Assembly (NCBI GenBank): GCA_937946835.1 | Contig: CALFAV010000067.1 | Coordinates: 1-64,000, forward strand | Length of the DNA: 64,000 nt | Reading direction: 5' to 3' | Source of the DNA: an uncultured Verrucomicrobiae bacterium | GTDB lineage: Bacteria; Verrucomicrobiota; Verrucomicrobiia; Limisphaerales; J093 | Part shown: piece after piece, positions 43,456 to 52,214 of the stretch | Position numbering within the stretch: the first letter of the stretch is position 1 | How the letters are laid out: every line of letters starts with the position of its first letter | Position numbers and translations under genes: made by a program | The notes under the pieces: model-generated | What the model was told of the DNA's origin: nothing | Database searches by the model: none | What the model saw: only the letters and a program-made list of their open reading frames with translations

Positions 43456-44733
43456 ATGCCGCTGCCCGAGTGGATCGAAATCGTGCCGCCCGCCGCGGTG
43501 CCGGAGGTCGAAATCCCCGTCCCCGGCTCGAAAAGCCTGACCAACCGGGCCCTGGTGCTGGCCGCGCTGACCGCGGGCGAGACCGAACTGCGCGGCGCGC
43601 TCTGGAGCGAGGACACGGAGATCATGGTCGCCTGTCTGCAGGAACTCGGCTTCCTGATCACCGTGGCGCCGGACCCGGGCGAGCCGGCCAATCGGACCAT
43701 CACCGTGTACGGCCAGGGCGGCCGGGTGCCGCGGGGCGGCACGCCGGCCCGGCCGCTGGAGTTGTTTGTGGGCAACGCCGGCACCGCGGCCCGTTTTCTG
43801 GCCGCGCTGGTGTGTCTGGGCTCGGGCGCCTACCGATTGCACGGCACGCCGCGGATGCACCAGCGCCCCCAGGCGGCGCTGTTTGCCGCGTTGCGCGAGC
43901 TGGGCTACCGGATCGAGTCGCCCAACGACCGGCTGCCGGCGGTGATTCACGGCGCGGGGCCGCGGCCCGGGCGGTGCCGGGTGAGCGTGGCGGAAAGCTC
44001 CCAGTTTGCCTCGGCCCTGCTGCTGGCCGGCCGGGTCGGCGGCTGGGAAATCACGGTGAGCGGCGACAACGCCGCGGAACAGCCGTACGTGGAAATGACC
44101 CGACAGTTGGTGCGGGCCTTCCCCGGGGCCGGGGGGCGATGGACGATTGAACCCGACGCCTCCAGCGGCAGCTACTTTTGGGCGGCGGACTGGTTGCTGG
44201 GGGGACAAGGGCGGATTCGGGTGGCGCGCTGGCCGCGGTCCGATTGGCAGGTGGACGCGCGTTTCCCGCGGTACCTGCCGCTGCCCGAGACCGTGTCCCG
44301 GGCGCGCGACCTGGGCGACAGCATCCTCACGGCCATGGTGCTGGCGCCGTTTGCGGCGCGGCCGGTACGCTTCACGGACCTGGGGCGACTGCGGCTCCAG
44401 GAATGCGAGCGCGTGGCCGCGATGCGCGCCGGCCTGACCCGTTGCGGTGCGCGGGTGGAGGAGGTCGGCGACACGCTGACGATTTATCCCGCGGCCGGCC
44501 CGCTGCACGGGGCGGCGATCGAGACGCACGGCGACCACCGCATCGCCATGTGCTTTGCGATTCTGGGATTGAAGGTGCCCGGGGTCCGCCTCCAAAATCC
44601 GGCCTGCGTGCGGAAGACCTTCCCCAACTTCTTCCAGAAACTGGCCGCGCCGCCGCCGGCGGGGCTGGGGGTGGAGGTGCGCGACGCCGGCAGCGGCCGT
44701 CGGTTGGACCCGGAGGTCCTCCGCGCCGATTGA
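43456..44733 (+). CDS. aroA: 3-phosphoshikimate 1-carboxyvinyltransferase (EPSP synthase)
   Basis: 425 residues, usual length. The EPSP synthase features are PGSKSLTNRALVLAAL (shikimate-3-phosphate/PEP lysine), LFVGNAGTAARFLAALV (variant of the LGNAGTAxR motif), AESSQFASALLLAG, the catalytic aspartate region SRARDLGDSILTAMVLA, and ETHGDHRIAMCFAILGL. The usual RxKESDR motif reads RLRLQECERVAAM, so the lysine is a glutamine and the aspartate a glutamate; the catalytic glutamate and the arginine remain. It transfers enolpyruvate from PEP to shikimate-3-phosphate in aromatic amino-acid synthesis. Co-directional with tyrA and cmk. Confidence 0.92.
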   Translation: MPLPEWIEIVPPAAVPEVEIPVPGSKSLTNRALVLAALTAGETELRGALWSEDTEIMVACLQELGFLITVAPDPGEPANRTITVYGQGGRVPRGGTPARPLELFVGNAGTAARFLAALVCLGSGAYRLHGTPRMHQRPQAALFAALRELGYRIESPNDRLPAVIHGAGPRPGRCRVSVAESSQFASALLLAGRVGGWEITVSGDNAAEQPYVEMTRQLVRAFPGAGGRWTIEPDASSGSYFWAADWLLGGQGRIRVARWPRSDWQVDARFPRYLPLPETVSRARDLGDSILTAMVLAPFAARPVRFTDLGRLRLQECERVAAMRAGLTRCGARVEEVGDTLTIYPAAGPLHGAAIETHGDHRIAMCFAILGLKVPGVRLQNPACVRKTFPNFFQKLAAPPPAGLGVEVRDAGSGRRLDPEVLRAD

Positions 44734-44749
44734 TTGTCCCGGTCCGACC

Positions 44750-45493
44750 ATGACCCGCGTCACCGCCGCCGTCGCCTCTTCGGCTTCCCGCGCCGAATCC
44801 CGCGCTGGCCGGTCCCCAACCCGACCGATAGTGATCGCCATTGACGGTCCCAGCGCCAGCGGCAAAAGCACCAACGCCCGGCTCGTGGCGCGGGCGCTGG
44901 GTTACGCCTACGTGGACACCGGGGCCATGTACCGCACCCTGGCCTGGTACTGCCTCCAACACGGGGTGGACGTGCACCACCCCCGCGCCGTCACCGCCGT
45001 GTTGCGCCGCTGGAAAACCCGGCTGGACTGCGTGGACGGCCACGTGCGCCTGCTGGTCAACGGGTACTACCCCGAGAAGGAAATCCGCACCCCCGAGGTC
45101 AGCGCCGCCGTGCCGCTGGTCGCCGCCATCCCCAAGGTGCGCGCCTGGATGGTCAAGACCCAGCGGGCGTGCGTGCGGTTCGGGAATCTGGTCATGGAAG
45201 GCCGCGACATCGGCACCCAGGTCTTCCCCGAGACCGAGTTCAAGTTCTACCTCGATGCCTCGCTGGCCGAGCGCACGCGACGCCGCCAGGCCGACGGCAT
45301 CCCCGAAGACCTCGCCCAGCGCGACCACCGCGACAGCCAGCGCAAGGCGGCCCCGCTGATGGTGCCGCTGGGCGCGATGGTGGTGAACAGCTCGGGCCAA
45401 ACCCCGGAGCAAACCAGCGCGTTGATCCTGGCCGAGATTCGCCGGCGACTGGAGGCGCGTGCCGCCGAGCCCCCTGGCGCGCGGCCGGGATAA
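44750..45493 (+). CDS. cmk: Cytidylate kinase
   Basis: 247 residues with an N-terminal extension of about 25 residues. The P-loop is IAIDGPSASGKSTNARLVAR, followed by GYAYVDTGAMYRTLAWYCL (CMP binding), VMEGRDIGTQVFPETEFKFY, the lid LAERTRRRQADGIPEDLAQR, and VVNSSGQTPEQT. These are canonical. It phosphorylates CMP and dCMP with ATP. Gene order aroA-cmk-plsC is common in bacteria; the start ATG is 17 bases after aroA. Confidence 0.92.
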   Translation: MTRVTAAVASSASRAESRAGRSPTRPIVIAIDGPSASGKSTNARLVARALGYAYVDTGAMYRTLAWYCLQHGVDVHHPRAVTAVLRRWKTRLDCVDGHVRLLVNGYYPEKEIRTPEVSAAVPLVAAIPKVRAWMVKTQRACVRFGNLVMEGRDIGTQVFPETEFKFYLDASLAERTRRRQADGIPEDLAQRDHRDSQRKAAPLMVPLGAMVVNSSGQTPEQTSALILAEIRRRLEARAAEPPGARPG

Positions 45494-45562
45494 ACCATAA
45501 ACCAAGGCGGGCGGCGCCTTCGGACCACCGCAGCTCCGGGACGGCGGGTCTGCCCGGGCGGA

Positions 45563-46219
45563 ATGAACCTCAGTTACACCCTCGGCTGGTGCGCGGCGCA
45601 GGTGGTGTTCCGCGGCCTGTTCCGCGCGCGCTTTTACGGCGCGGACCAGGTGCCCCGCACCGGGCCGGTCATTCTGGCCGCCAACCACGCCAGTTACCTC
45701 GACCCCCCGCTCATCGGCACCGGCCTGCCCCGACTGGTCCATTTCCTGGCCCGCAACACCCTGTTCGACCAGCCGCTCCTGAACGCCCTGCTCCGCTCTT
45801 GGGAGGTCGTGCCGGTGGACCGCGACGGCGCCGGCGCCGCGGGCTTGAAGGCGATTCTGGACCGGCTCCGGGCCGGCGGCGCCATCCTGCTTTTTCCCGA
45901 GGGCACCCGCACCGCGGACGGCCGCCTGCAGCCCGCGCGTCCCGGCATCGGCCTGATCGTCGCCAAGAGTGATTGTCCGGTGGTGCCCGTGCGGGTCTTC
46001 GGCACCTTCGAGGCCTGGGGACGCCATCAGCGCCGGCCCCGCCTGCGGCCGGTGGCGGTCAAGTACGGGGCCCCCTTGGATTTCGCCGCGGAGCGGGCAG
46101 CGGCGCGGGCGGCCGACAAGGCCCGGCTCAAGGCGATTTACCAGCAAATCGCCGAGACGCTGATGGCCCGCATCGCCGCTCTCCAACCCTGTCGGGAAGT
46201 GCGGATCTTCCCGCCCTGA
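45563..46219 (+). CDS. plsC: 1-acyl-sn-glycerol-3-phosphate acyltransferase
   Basis: 218 residues. Motif I is NHASYLDPPLIG (NHxxxxD catalytic pair), motif II about FLARNTLFDQPL, motif III FPEGTRTADGRLQ (binds the glycerophosphate), and motif IV DCPVVPVRVFGTFEAWG. A hydrophobic N-terminus (LGWCAAQVVFRGLFRARFYG) lies at the membrane. It acylates lysophosphatidic acid in phospholipid synthesis. It is the last gene of the tyrA-aroA-cmk-plsC group, 69 bases after cmk. Confidence 0.9.
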   Translation: MNLSYTLGWCAAQVVFRGLFRARFYGADQVPRTGPVILAANHASYLDPPLIGTGLPRLVHFLARNTLFDQPLLNALLRSWEVVPVDRDGAGAAGLKAILDRLRAGGAILLFPEGTRTADGRLQPARPGIGLIVAKSDCPVVPVRVFGTFEAWGRHQRRPRLRPVAVKYGAPLDFAAERAAARAADKARLKAIYQQIAETLMARIAALQPCREVRIFPP

Positions 46220-46316
46220 AGCGCGGCGTCGTGTTGACTCCCACCGCGCAGGGTGCTGCTTCTCCTTGCCGCCCCCGGGCCGCCAGGAGCCACGGGCCCA
46301 CCCGAGCCGGCGCGCT

Positions 46317-46398
46317 GGAGGGCCGTGCTGCGTCGCGGCCCGGGTAACCGCGGCCAGGATGTCCTCAATCCATGGTAGGGCCGCGCTGCGCCGCGGCC
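46317..46398. repeat. Repeat array E: GGTAGGG elements and copy 1 of a 53-bp element
   Basis: A GGTAGGGCCGCGCTGCG element (46374-46398) and a degenerate copy (GGAGGGCCGTGCTGCG, 46317-46340) flank a unique middle. Bases 46334-46386, read on the minus strand, match 45 of 53 bases of 50360-50412. The stop codon and last codons of the glycosyltransferase (46365-46400) lie inside this repeat. The gap between plsC and the glycosyltransferase holds no gene. Confidence 0.75.
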
Positions 46399-47546
46399 GC
46401 GGCCAGGCGGCCATACAGGGCCGCCAACTCGTCCACCATCCGCTCTACCGGGAACCAGTCTCGGACCAGCATTTGGCCCTGCCGGCCCAGGTGCCGGCGC
46501 AGGCCGGCGTCGGCGGCCAATTCGATAAGGCGCTGCCGCAGCCGGTCCAAGCGCCCCGGGGGGATCAGGAAGCCGGTCTCGCCGTCGCGGCAGACTTCGC
46601 TCGCTCCGTCACAGTCGTATGCCACCACGGGGCGCGCGGCGGCCAGGGCCTGGGGCAGGGCCCGGGCCAGTCCTTCGCGGCGCGACAGGTGCACCACCAC
46701 GTCCATTACACCCACCAGGGCCGGCACCTGCTCGGGCGGGACCAGCCCGGTAAAAATCACGTGACGCGCCACGCCCAGCGCCCGTGCCCGCGCTTCGAGC
46801 CGTGCCCGCCACGCGCCGTCGCCCACCAACAGGAACTTCATTTGCGGGTATTGCCGGATCAGGTCCGGCGCCACGGCGAGCAGGTCGTCGTGGCCCTTGA
46901 GTTTGAAGAGGCGGGCGATTTTCCCGACCACGAAATCATCCGGGGCCAGGCCCAACCGGGCGCGCAATTCGGGATCGTTGCGGGCGGTGAGGAACGGCTC
47001 GAGGTCGAACCCGCTGACGACGCGGGTGAACTGGTCGCGCCGGCCGATGCCCGCCGCCAGGTACTGCTCGGCCATGGCCTGCGCCACGACCACGAAGTGC
47101 GTGGTGACCCGGCCGGCCAGACGTTCGGCCGCGGTGAACAGCGCGTTGGCCACCGGCCCCTGGAACGGGCCGAACGACGGGCCGTGAATGGTGTGCACGA
47201 TCAACGGCACGCCCGCGGCGTGCGCGGCCAGGCGCCCCAGCACGCCGGCCTTGCCGCTGTGGGTGTGGACCAGGTCCGGCCGCCGCTCCCGAAACAGGCG
47301 GCGCAGCGCGAGGTAGGCGCGCAGGTCCCGCCAGGGATTGACCGCCCGCACCAGGTCCGGCAGGCAGGTGTACAGACCGGGTTCGCCGCGGACCCGGGAT
47401 TCGAGCGAGCCTTCCGGCCCGGTGGTGGGGCCGGCGACCAGGTCCACCGCGAAACCGGGTTTGCGGCGCAACCCCAGGACCGAGGCGACGGTATTTTCCT
47501 GGGCCCCGCCCACGACCAGGCGGGTGATGACGTGGGTGACCCGCAT
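46365..47546 (-). CDS. Glycosyltransferase (GT4-type, GT-B fold)
   Basis: 393 residues. The N-terminal domain starts HVITRLVVGGAQENTVASVL, a glycine-rich acceptor-side motif typical of GT4 enzymes. DLVHTHSGKAGVLGRLAAH follows. The C-terminal donor domain has KIARLFKLKGHDDLL, FLLVGDGAWRARLEARA and the E-x7-E motif in EGLARALPQALAAARPVVAY with DGASEVC. It moves a sugar from a nucleotide donor to a lipid or polysaccharide acceptor at the cytoplasmic membrane face; substrate unknown. The next gene upstream on this strand is the DUF2723 protein, ending 7 bases before. Its last residues (QRGPTMD) are encoded by an intergenic-type repeat. Confidence 0.85.
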   Translation of the reverse strand: MRVTHVITRLVVGGAQENTVASVLGLRRKPGFAVDLVAGPTTGPEGSLESRVRGEPGLYTCLPDLVRAVNPWRDLRAYLALRRLFRERRPDLVHTHSGKAGVLGRLAAHAAGVPLIVHTIHGPSFGPFQGPVANALFTAAERLAGRVTTHFVVVAQAMAEQYLAAGIGRRDQFTRVVSGFDLEPFLTARNDPELRARLGLAPDDFVVGKIARLFKLKGHDDLLAVAPDLIRQYPQMKFLLVGDGAWRARLEARARALGVARHVIFTGLVPPEQVPALVGVMDVVVHLSRREGLARALPQALAAARPVVAYDCDGASEVCRDGETGFLIPPGRLDRLRQRLIELAADAGLRRHLGRQGQMLVRDWFPVERMVDELAALYGRLAAAAAQRGPTMD

Positions 47547-47553
47547 GAGCGGG

Positions 47554-50268
47554 CTAGGCGCCGCCGGCCTTCAACTGGCGCACCCGCTCGGCCACGGCCT
47601 TGTACTCCTCGGAGCCGGGGATGCCGTACTTGAGGTAGGTTTCAAAGTGGCGCAGCGCCGCCGCGCGGTCCTGCTTGCGCCAGGCGATCTCGCCCAGACC
47701 GAAATACACCGCGTAGGACTCCGGCACCAGGCCGCGCAGCGCCTCGTAGTCCTGGCGGGCCTCGTCCAGCCGGCCGGCCTGAAGTTGGGCGATGGCCCGG
47801 TTGAGCAGGGCGGCGGCGTGGCGGGGGTTTTTCGCCAGCAACTTGTTCAAGGGCGGCAGGGCGCCGGCGTAATCCTTCATTTGAATGTGCAGCGCGGCCA
47901 GGTTGAGCAGCACCGATTCGTTGTCCGGCTCGAGCGTCAACTGGGTCTGCAGGGTCTCCAACGCATTGGTCAGCCGGTCCGTGGCCTGGTACACCTGCCG
48001 CAACGCCTCCAGCACGGTGAGATGGCGGGGATGCCGGGTGCGCAGTTCGAGCAGTTGCGCCTCCGCGCCGGTTGCGTCGCCACTGGCAAAGCGGTTCAGC
48101 GCCAGCGCGGTTTGCTCCCACACCTGAAGATTTTCGTCTCCGGGCAGGAGGGTGCGCAGCCGGCGAAACTCGTCCAGCGCCTGCCGGAAGTAGGCGCTTT
48201 GCATGTAGAGCAGGGCCTGGTGGTAGGAAAGCTGGGGGTGATCAAACAGGCCGTCCTCGAGCAGCAACCGGTCAATCTGGCTCAACCAGCTTTTGAGCTC
48301 GTCGTTCAGGTCCCCGTTCGGGGCGGGCAGGGCGGTGCCGGCGCGCACCAGCTCGTTCAACGCCAGGGTGAGCTTTGCGGCCCGGTTGGCGGGATTCAGA
48401 TGCAGGGCCAGCTCGGCCCAACGCCGCGCCCGGTCGGGCTGCCCGGCCCGTTGCACCAGGGCGCTCCACGTGGCCAGGGCGCGGGCATAAAAGGCGTTCA
48501 CGTAGCGCCGTTCCAACGGTGCGGTCCGCTCCGCCGGCGGCCGGCTCTCCAGATCGGCGCGCAGCCCTTCCCAGTACGCCTCCCCGCGGGCCAGTTCCTC
48601 GCTCGAAAGCGCGGGCCCGGCGGCCGGTTCGGCGGCCCGGGGCTGGAGCCGGAAGATCAGCCCGGCCGGCCTCAGTTCAACGCGTTCGAAGTAGTAACCA
48701 AAGCTGGGGCGCAGGTAAAAAAGCTGGTTGGACGCGGCCACCGACTCGACCACCCGGGCCAGACTCTCGGGGGCGATCACCTCCGGCAGGGCCGGGCTTG
48801 CGCCCCAGGACCAGCGCGTCCCGTACCGGTCGTGCAGTTGCTGCTGGTACAGCCGGTAGGGCATCAGGCGGGACCAGAGCAGCACGTGCGCCCCCGCCGC
48901 TCCGCGCCGGGCCAGGCCGGCCTCCAGCAACAACAAATCGGTCTGCTCGTCGCTCAGGACGTAGGCGTTCTGCGCCGGCAGCGCCTCCACCAGCCGGTCC
49001 GCCAGCCGGGCCAGCTCGCGGCCCTGAAGCGCCGCCACGGTGGGCGCGTTGCGTGCCACCAGGACCACCGGGAGCACCCCCACGGCCACCAGCGTGGCCG
49101 CCGCCAGCGCGCGCCCGAGCAGGCGCGTCCCCGGGGTCACCAGATACGCCGCGCGCCCGGCCGGATCTCGGGCCACCAGCAGCAGATAACCGGCGTAGTA
49201 CCCGGCGGCCAACGCGGCCAGATAATAAAACGGGAGCATGGGCCGGCCGAAACCCAGCGAACGCGGACTCCAAACCGGGTCCAGAAAGACCGACACCGCC
49301 GCCGCCAGCATGACCACGTGCACAAAGCGGGTGATGAAATTCGCCATCACCACCCCCGCGCGACTGGTGTCCTCGACCGCGCGTTGCCAGCGGATGCCCA
49401 GGACAAACACCGGCAGCACCGTGCACAGGCTTGCCAGCAGGATGGCAAAGGGCGGCACGCTGCCCAACGCGGCCTTTTGCGCCGCCAGTTGCGAGCGCAG
49501 GTACGTCCCAAACCCCGCGCCCTCGCGCTGCTGGGTCCACACCGCCACCGCCGGTAGCAACAGGTACAACAACAGCCCCGCCACCCCCGCCGCGGTCATC
49601 CGGGCCAGGAAGCGTCCGTTGAAAAAGCCGAAGCCCTTCACCCAAATCACCGCGATCAGGAAACACGGGAAGAAGGCGATCATCGCATGGTTGTTGGTGA
49701 CCGCCAGGCCGTAAAGGAAGGCCAGGGCGGTGAGCCAGCCTTCGCGTCGCCAGAGGCGGTACTCGAGCAGGCACCAGATGGGCACGGCAAACAGCACCAG
49801 GTCCAGCATCTCGCCCGTGGCCACGGTGGCGTGTTCCCAAAAGGTCAGTTGCAGCCCGCAGAGCAGCACGGCGAACACCGGCCCCACCCAGGCCAGCGGG
49901 GTGCTCAACAGCGCCCCCTCACTGCGCTCGCGCAGACGCGCCTCGCGCGTGCGGTCGTAGGGCAGCAACGCCACCGAGCGGGCCAGCACCGCCAGCGTGA
50001 GCGCGGCCAGCAGGGCGGTGAACAGGTTGAGCACCACCGGCAACACCCCGCCCGGCAACACGCGCGTTGGCAGCGTGAGCAGAAACCACAGCGGGGCGCT
50101 CAGGTTGGGCGAGGGGTCCCAGCCGGCCACCCGCGCCACCAGCGGCAGACTGGTCAATTGCAGCCAGCGGTTGAGGGTCACCAAGTACAACAGGAGGGCC
50201 GCGGCGGCGACCAGCCACGGCAGCCGGGACCGGGCAAAAGTCCGCGGCAGGCGATCCGTCATGTCCAT
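47554..50268 (-). CDS. DUF2723 (TMEM260-like) membrane protein with C-terminal TPR repeats
   Basis: 904 residues (start ATG at 50268, or the second at 50262). The first 470 residues hold about 11 membrane helices (LPWLVAAAALLLYLVTLNRW, VFAVLLCGLQLTFWEHATVA, AFFPCFLIAVIWVKGFGF). The motif FWEHATVATGEMLDLVLF and NNHAM in the early loop are typical of DUF2723, which is distantly related to GT-C protein O-mannosyltransferases. The last 260 residues are TPR units (VLLNLAALHIQMKDYAGALP, AALLNRAIAQLQAGRLDEAR). It is upstream of the glycosyltransferase in one operon, which suggests glycan or glycoprotein assembly at the inner membrane. Confidence 0.85.
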   Translation of the reverse strand: MDMTDRLPRTFARSRLPWLVAAAALLLYLVTLNRWLQLTSLPLVARVAGWDPSPNLSAPLWFLLTLPTRVLPGGVLPVVLNLFTALLAALTLAVLARSVALLPYDRTREARLRERSEGALLSTPLAWVGPVFAVLLCGLQLTFWEHATVATGEMLDLVLFAVPIWCLLEYRLWRREGWLTALAFLYGLAVTNNHAMIAFFPCFLIAVIWVKGFGFFNGRFLARMTAAGVAGLLLYLLLPAVAVWTQQREGAGFGTYLRSQLAAQKAALGSVPPFAILLASLCTVLPVFVLGIRWQRAVEDTSRAGVVMANFITRFVHVVMLAAAVSVFLDPVWSPRSLGFGRPMLPFYYLAALAAGYYAGYLLLVARDPAGRAAYLVTPGTRLLGRALAAATLVAVGVLPVVLVARNAPTVAALQGRELARLADRLVEALPAQNAYVLSDEQTDLLLLEAGLARRGAAGAHVLLWSRLMPYRLYQQQLHDRYGTRWSWGASPALPEVIAPESLARVVESVAASNQLFYLRPSFGYYFERVELRPAGLIFRLQPRAAEPAAGPALSSEELARGEAYWEGLRADLESRPPAERTAPLERRYVNAFYARALATWSALVQRAGQPDRARRWAELALHLNPANRAAKLTLALNELVRAGTALPAPNGDLNDELKSWLSQIDRLLLEDGLFDHPQLSYHQALLYMQSAYFRQALDEFRRLRTLLPGDENLQVWEQTALALNRFASGDATGAEAQLLELRTRHPRHLTVLEALRQVYQATDRLTNALETLQTQLTLEPDNESVLLNLAALHIQMKDYAGALPPLNKLLAKNPRHAAALLNRAIAQLQAGRLDEARQDYEALRGLVPESYAVYFGLGEIAWRKQDRAAALRHFETYLKYGIPGSEEYKAVAERVRQLKAGGA

Positions 50269-50659
50269 AGCAGTGGGTTGGAGGTCAAAGGTCGGTACAG
50301 TTGAAACGAACCGCCGCCCGCTGGCAAGGCTGCACTGGCCGGGCGATCACCGCCCGGCCGCGCGGCCCCACCCTGGATCGAGCACATCTTGGCCGCGATC
50401 ACCCGGACCGCGGTGGAATGCGGCCGCTGAGGTAGCGGCAGGCGCCCCGCCTGCCGTAGCGCCGGGCGTCCTGCCCGGCGGTTGTCCCGGGTCGCGGCGG
50501 AACACAGCCCTCCACCGGGTAGGGCGCCGCGGCGCCAGCGCCACACTTCCGACCGGCAAGCCGCCGCCCCCTCGACGGCCCCAGGGAGGGCCACTGCTCC
50601 AAGCGCCCGGATCACAATTTTCCTTGGCCGGCTCCGGCCGGGGCGCACGATTGCCCGTC
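50269..50659. repeat. 391-base gap: array F and copy 2 of the 53-bp element
   Basis: No gene is visible. It holds the 53-bp element copy at 50360-50412, hairpins GGCAGGCGCCCCGCCTGCC (50437-50455) and GCCGGGCGTCCTGCCCGGC (50461-50479) joined by GTAGC, and a TAGGGCGCCGCGGCGC palindrome at about 50519-50534. Divergent promoters for the DUF2723 and rmuC genes should lie here but are not clear. Confidence 0.75.
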
Positions 50660-52111
50660 ATGCACGACTGGCAGTTTGTGGTTCTCCTGGCGGTTCTGGG
50701 GTTGGGGCTGGCCGGGTTGGCCTGGGGGCTTTGGCGTCGCGGCCCCGGCGCCGGCGTTCCGGCCGAGGAACTGGCGAGCCGGCTGGCGGGGTTGGAAAAA
50801 ACCCTGGCGGAGGCCTTTACCCGCGCCCAGACCGACATGGCGGCGCGGGTTGAGCAGATCAAGGGCGACCTGCGCACCGATCTGGCCGAGCGGCTCCAGG
50901 CCGGCGTGCTGGCGCTGCGCGACGGCGTGGAGCGGCAGTTGAGCGAGGGCCGCGGCGAACAGGGCCGACGCCTGGAGGCGGCGGTGGCCGCGCTGGAACA
51001 GAAATTCGAGCAGCTCCGCACCGCCACCGAGTCCCGCCTCGGGCAGGTGGGCGACAAGTTGGCGGCCAAGTTCGATCAGCTCAGCGAGACCCAGGCCCGG
51101 GCCGCGCGCCAGGCCCGGGGGGAGCTGGCCCAGGCGTTGGGCGAGTCCACCCGCACCCTGGAGCAGCGTTTTGCCGCGCTGGAGCAGCGCACCGCCCAGA
51201 GCCTGGAGGCCATTCGCGCCAACGTGGACGCACGCCTGGGCATGATCAGCGAGCAGGTGCAGGCCAAGCTGGAGAAAAACCTGCAGGAGGGCTTCGCGCA
51301 CTTCCAGAAGGTGCAGGAGCACCTGCGCGCGGCCGAGGAACAGTTGCGCAGCGTCGGGCAGGTGGGCCAGTCCATCAACGAACTCAACGCCCTGCTCAAG
51401 CTGCCGCACCTGCGCGGCAAGTTTGGCGAGGCGGAGCTGAGCCGGCTGCTGGCCGACTTCCTCCCGGCCGGCGCCTTCGAGGAGCAGGTGCCGATCGTGC
51501 CCGGCTCGCGCGAGGCGGTGGACGCGGTGGTGAAGTTTCCCAACCACCGCCTGCCCATTGACAGCAAGTTCAACCGCGAGCAGGTGCTGCCGTTGTTCGA
51601 GACCAGCGACCCGGAGACGCTCCGGGCCGCGCGGGAACAACTGGCCCAGACCATCAGGGCCCAGGCGCGCGAGATCAGCGAGAAGTACATCCACCCCGAG
51701 CACGGCACCACGGACCTGGCGCTGATGTTCCTGCCCAGCGAGACGTTGTACTTCGAGGTGATCCGCAACGGGGAATTGTGCGAGGCGCTGCACAAGTTGA
51801 AGGTTTTTCCGGTCTCACCCAACACCCTGGCCATCACCCTCCGCGCCGTGGCCATGAGCATCAGCCAGTTCGAGTTCGCCCGTGGGGTGCAAAAAACCCT
51901 CGAGCAACTGGGCGCGGCCCAGCGCAGTTTCGCCCTGTTCCAGCGCAAGTTCGAGGAGGTCGGCAAGGGCCTCGAAAAGGCCCAGGAGGCCTACCAAACC
52001 GCCAGCGGTCATCTGAACCGGTACGCGAACCGCGTGGTGCGCCTGACCGGCGAACCCCCGCCCGAACTGCCCGAGGCCGCGGAAGCGGCGGACAACTCCG
52101 GCAGTGGCTGA
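50660..52111 (+). CDS. rmuC: DNA recombination protein RmuC
   Basis: 483 residues from the ATG at 50660. One N-terminal transmembrane segment (FVVLLAVLGLGLAGLAWGLW) is followed by a long coiled coil (about 40-230). The RmuC domain then reads LPHLRGKFGEAELSRLLADF, VDAVVKFPNHRLPIDSKFNR, TTDLALMFLPSETLYFEVIR and VFPVSPNTLAITLRAVAMSI. RmuC limits inversion at short inverted repeats and has an endonuclease-like core. This is of note in a genome so rich in short hairpins. It stands alone; the larE-like gene starts 104 bases later. Confidence 0.92.
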   Translation: MHDWQFVVLLAVLGLGLAGLAWGLWRRGPGAGVPAEELASRLAGLEKTLAEAFTRAQTDMAARVEQIKGDLRTDLAERLQAGVLALRDGVERQLSEGRGEQGRRLEAAVAALEQKFEQLRTATESRLGQVGDKLAAKFDQLSETQARAARQARGELAQALGESTRTLEQRFAALEQRTAQSLEAIRANVDARLGMISEQVQAKLEKNLQEGFAHFQKVQEHLRAAEEQLRSVGQVGQSINELNALLKLPHLRGKFGEAELSRLLADFLPAGAFEEQVPIVPGSREAVDAVVKFPNHRLPIDSKFNREQVLPLFETSDPETLRAAREQLAQTIRAQAREISEKYIHPEHGTTDLALMFLPSETLYFEVIRNGELCEALHKLKVFPVSPNTLAITLRAVAMSISQFEFARGVQKTLEQLGAAQRSFALFQRKFEEVGKGLEKAQEAYQTASGHLNRYANRVVRLTGEPPPELPEAAEAADNSGSG

Positions 52112-52214
52112 GCCGGGGTGGCGGGCCCGGGGGCCGCGGATTTGCCGCCGCCCGGGGGGAACGGCCTTCCGGCCGCCACTCGACAAGCCCGGCAGCCCGT
52201 GCCAACTTCCCGCC

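Noticed and set aside
44372-46414. A 680-codon minus-strand frame over cmk and plsC
   Set aside because: cmk and plsC motifs are certain on the plus strand, and the antisense translation has no family features; only its first residues come from the 53-bp repeat.
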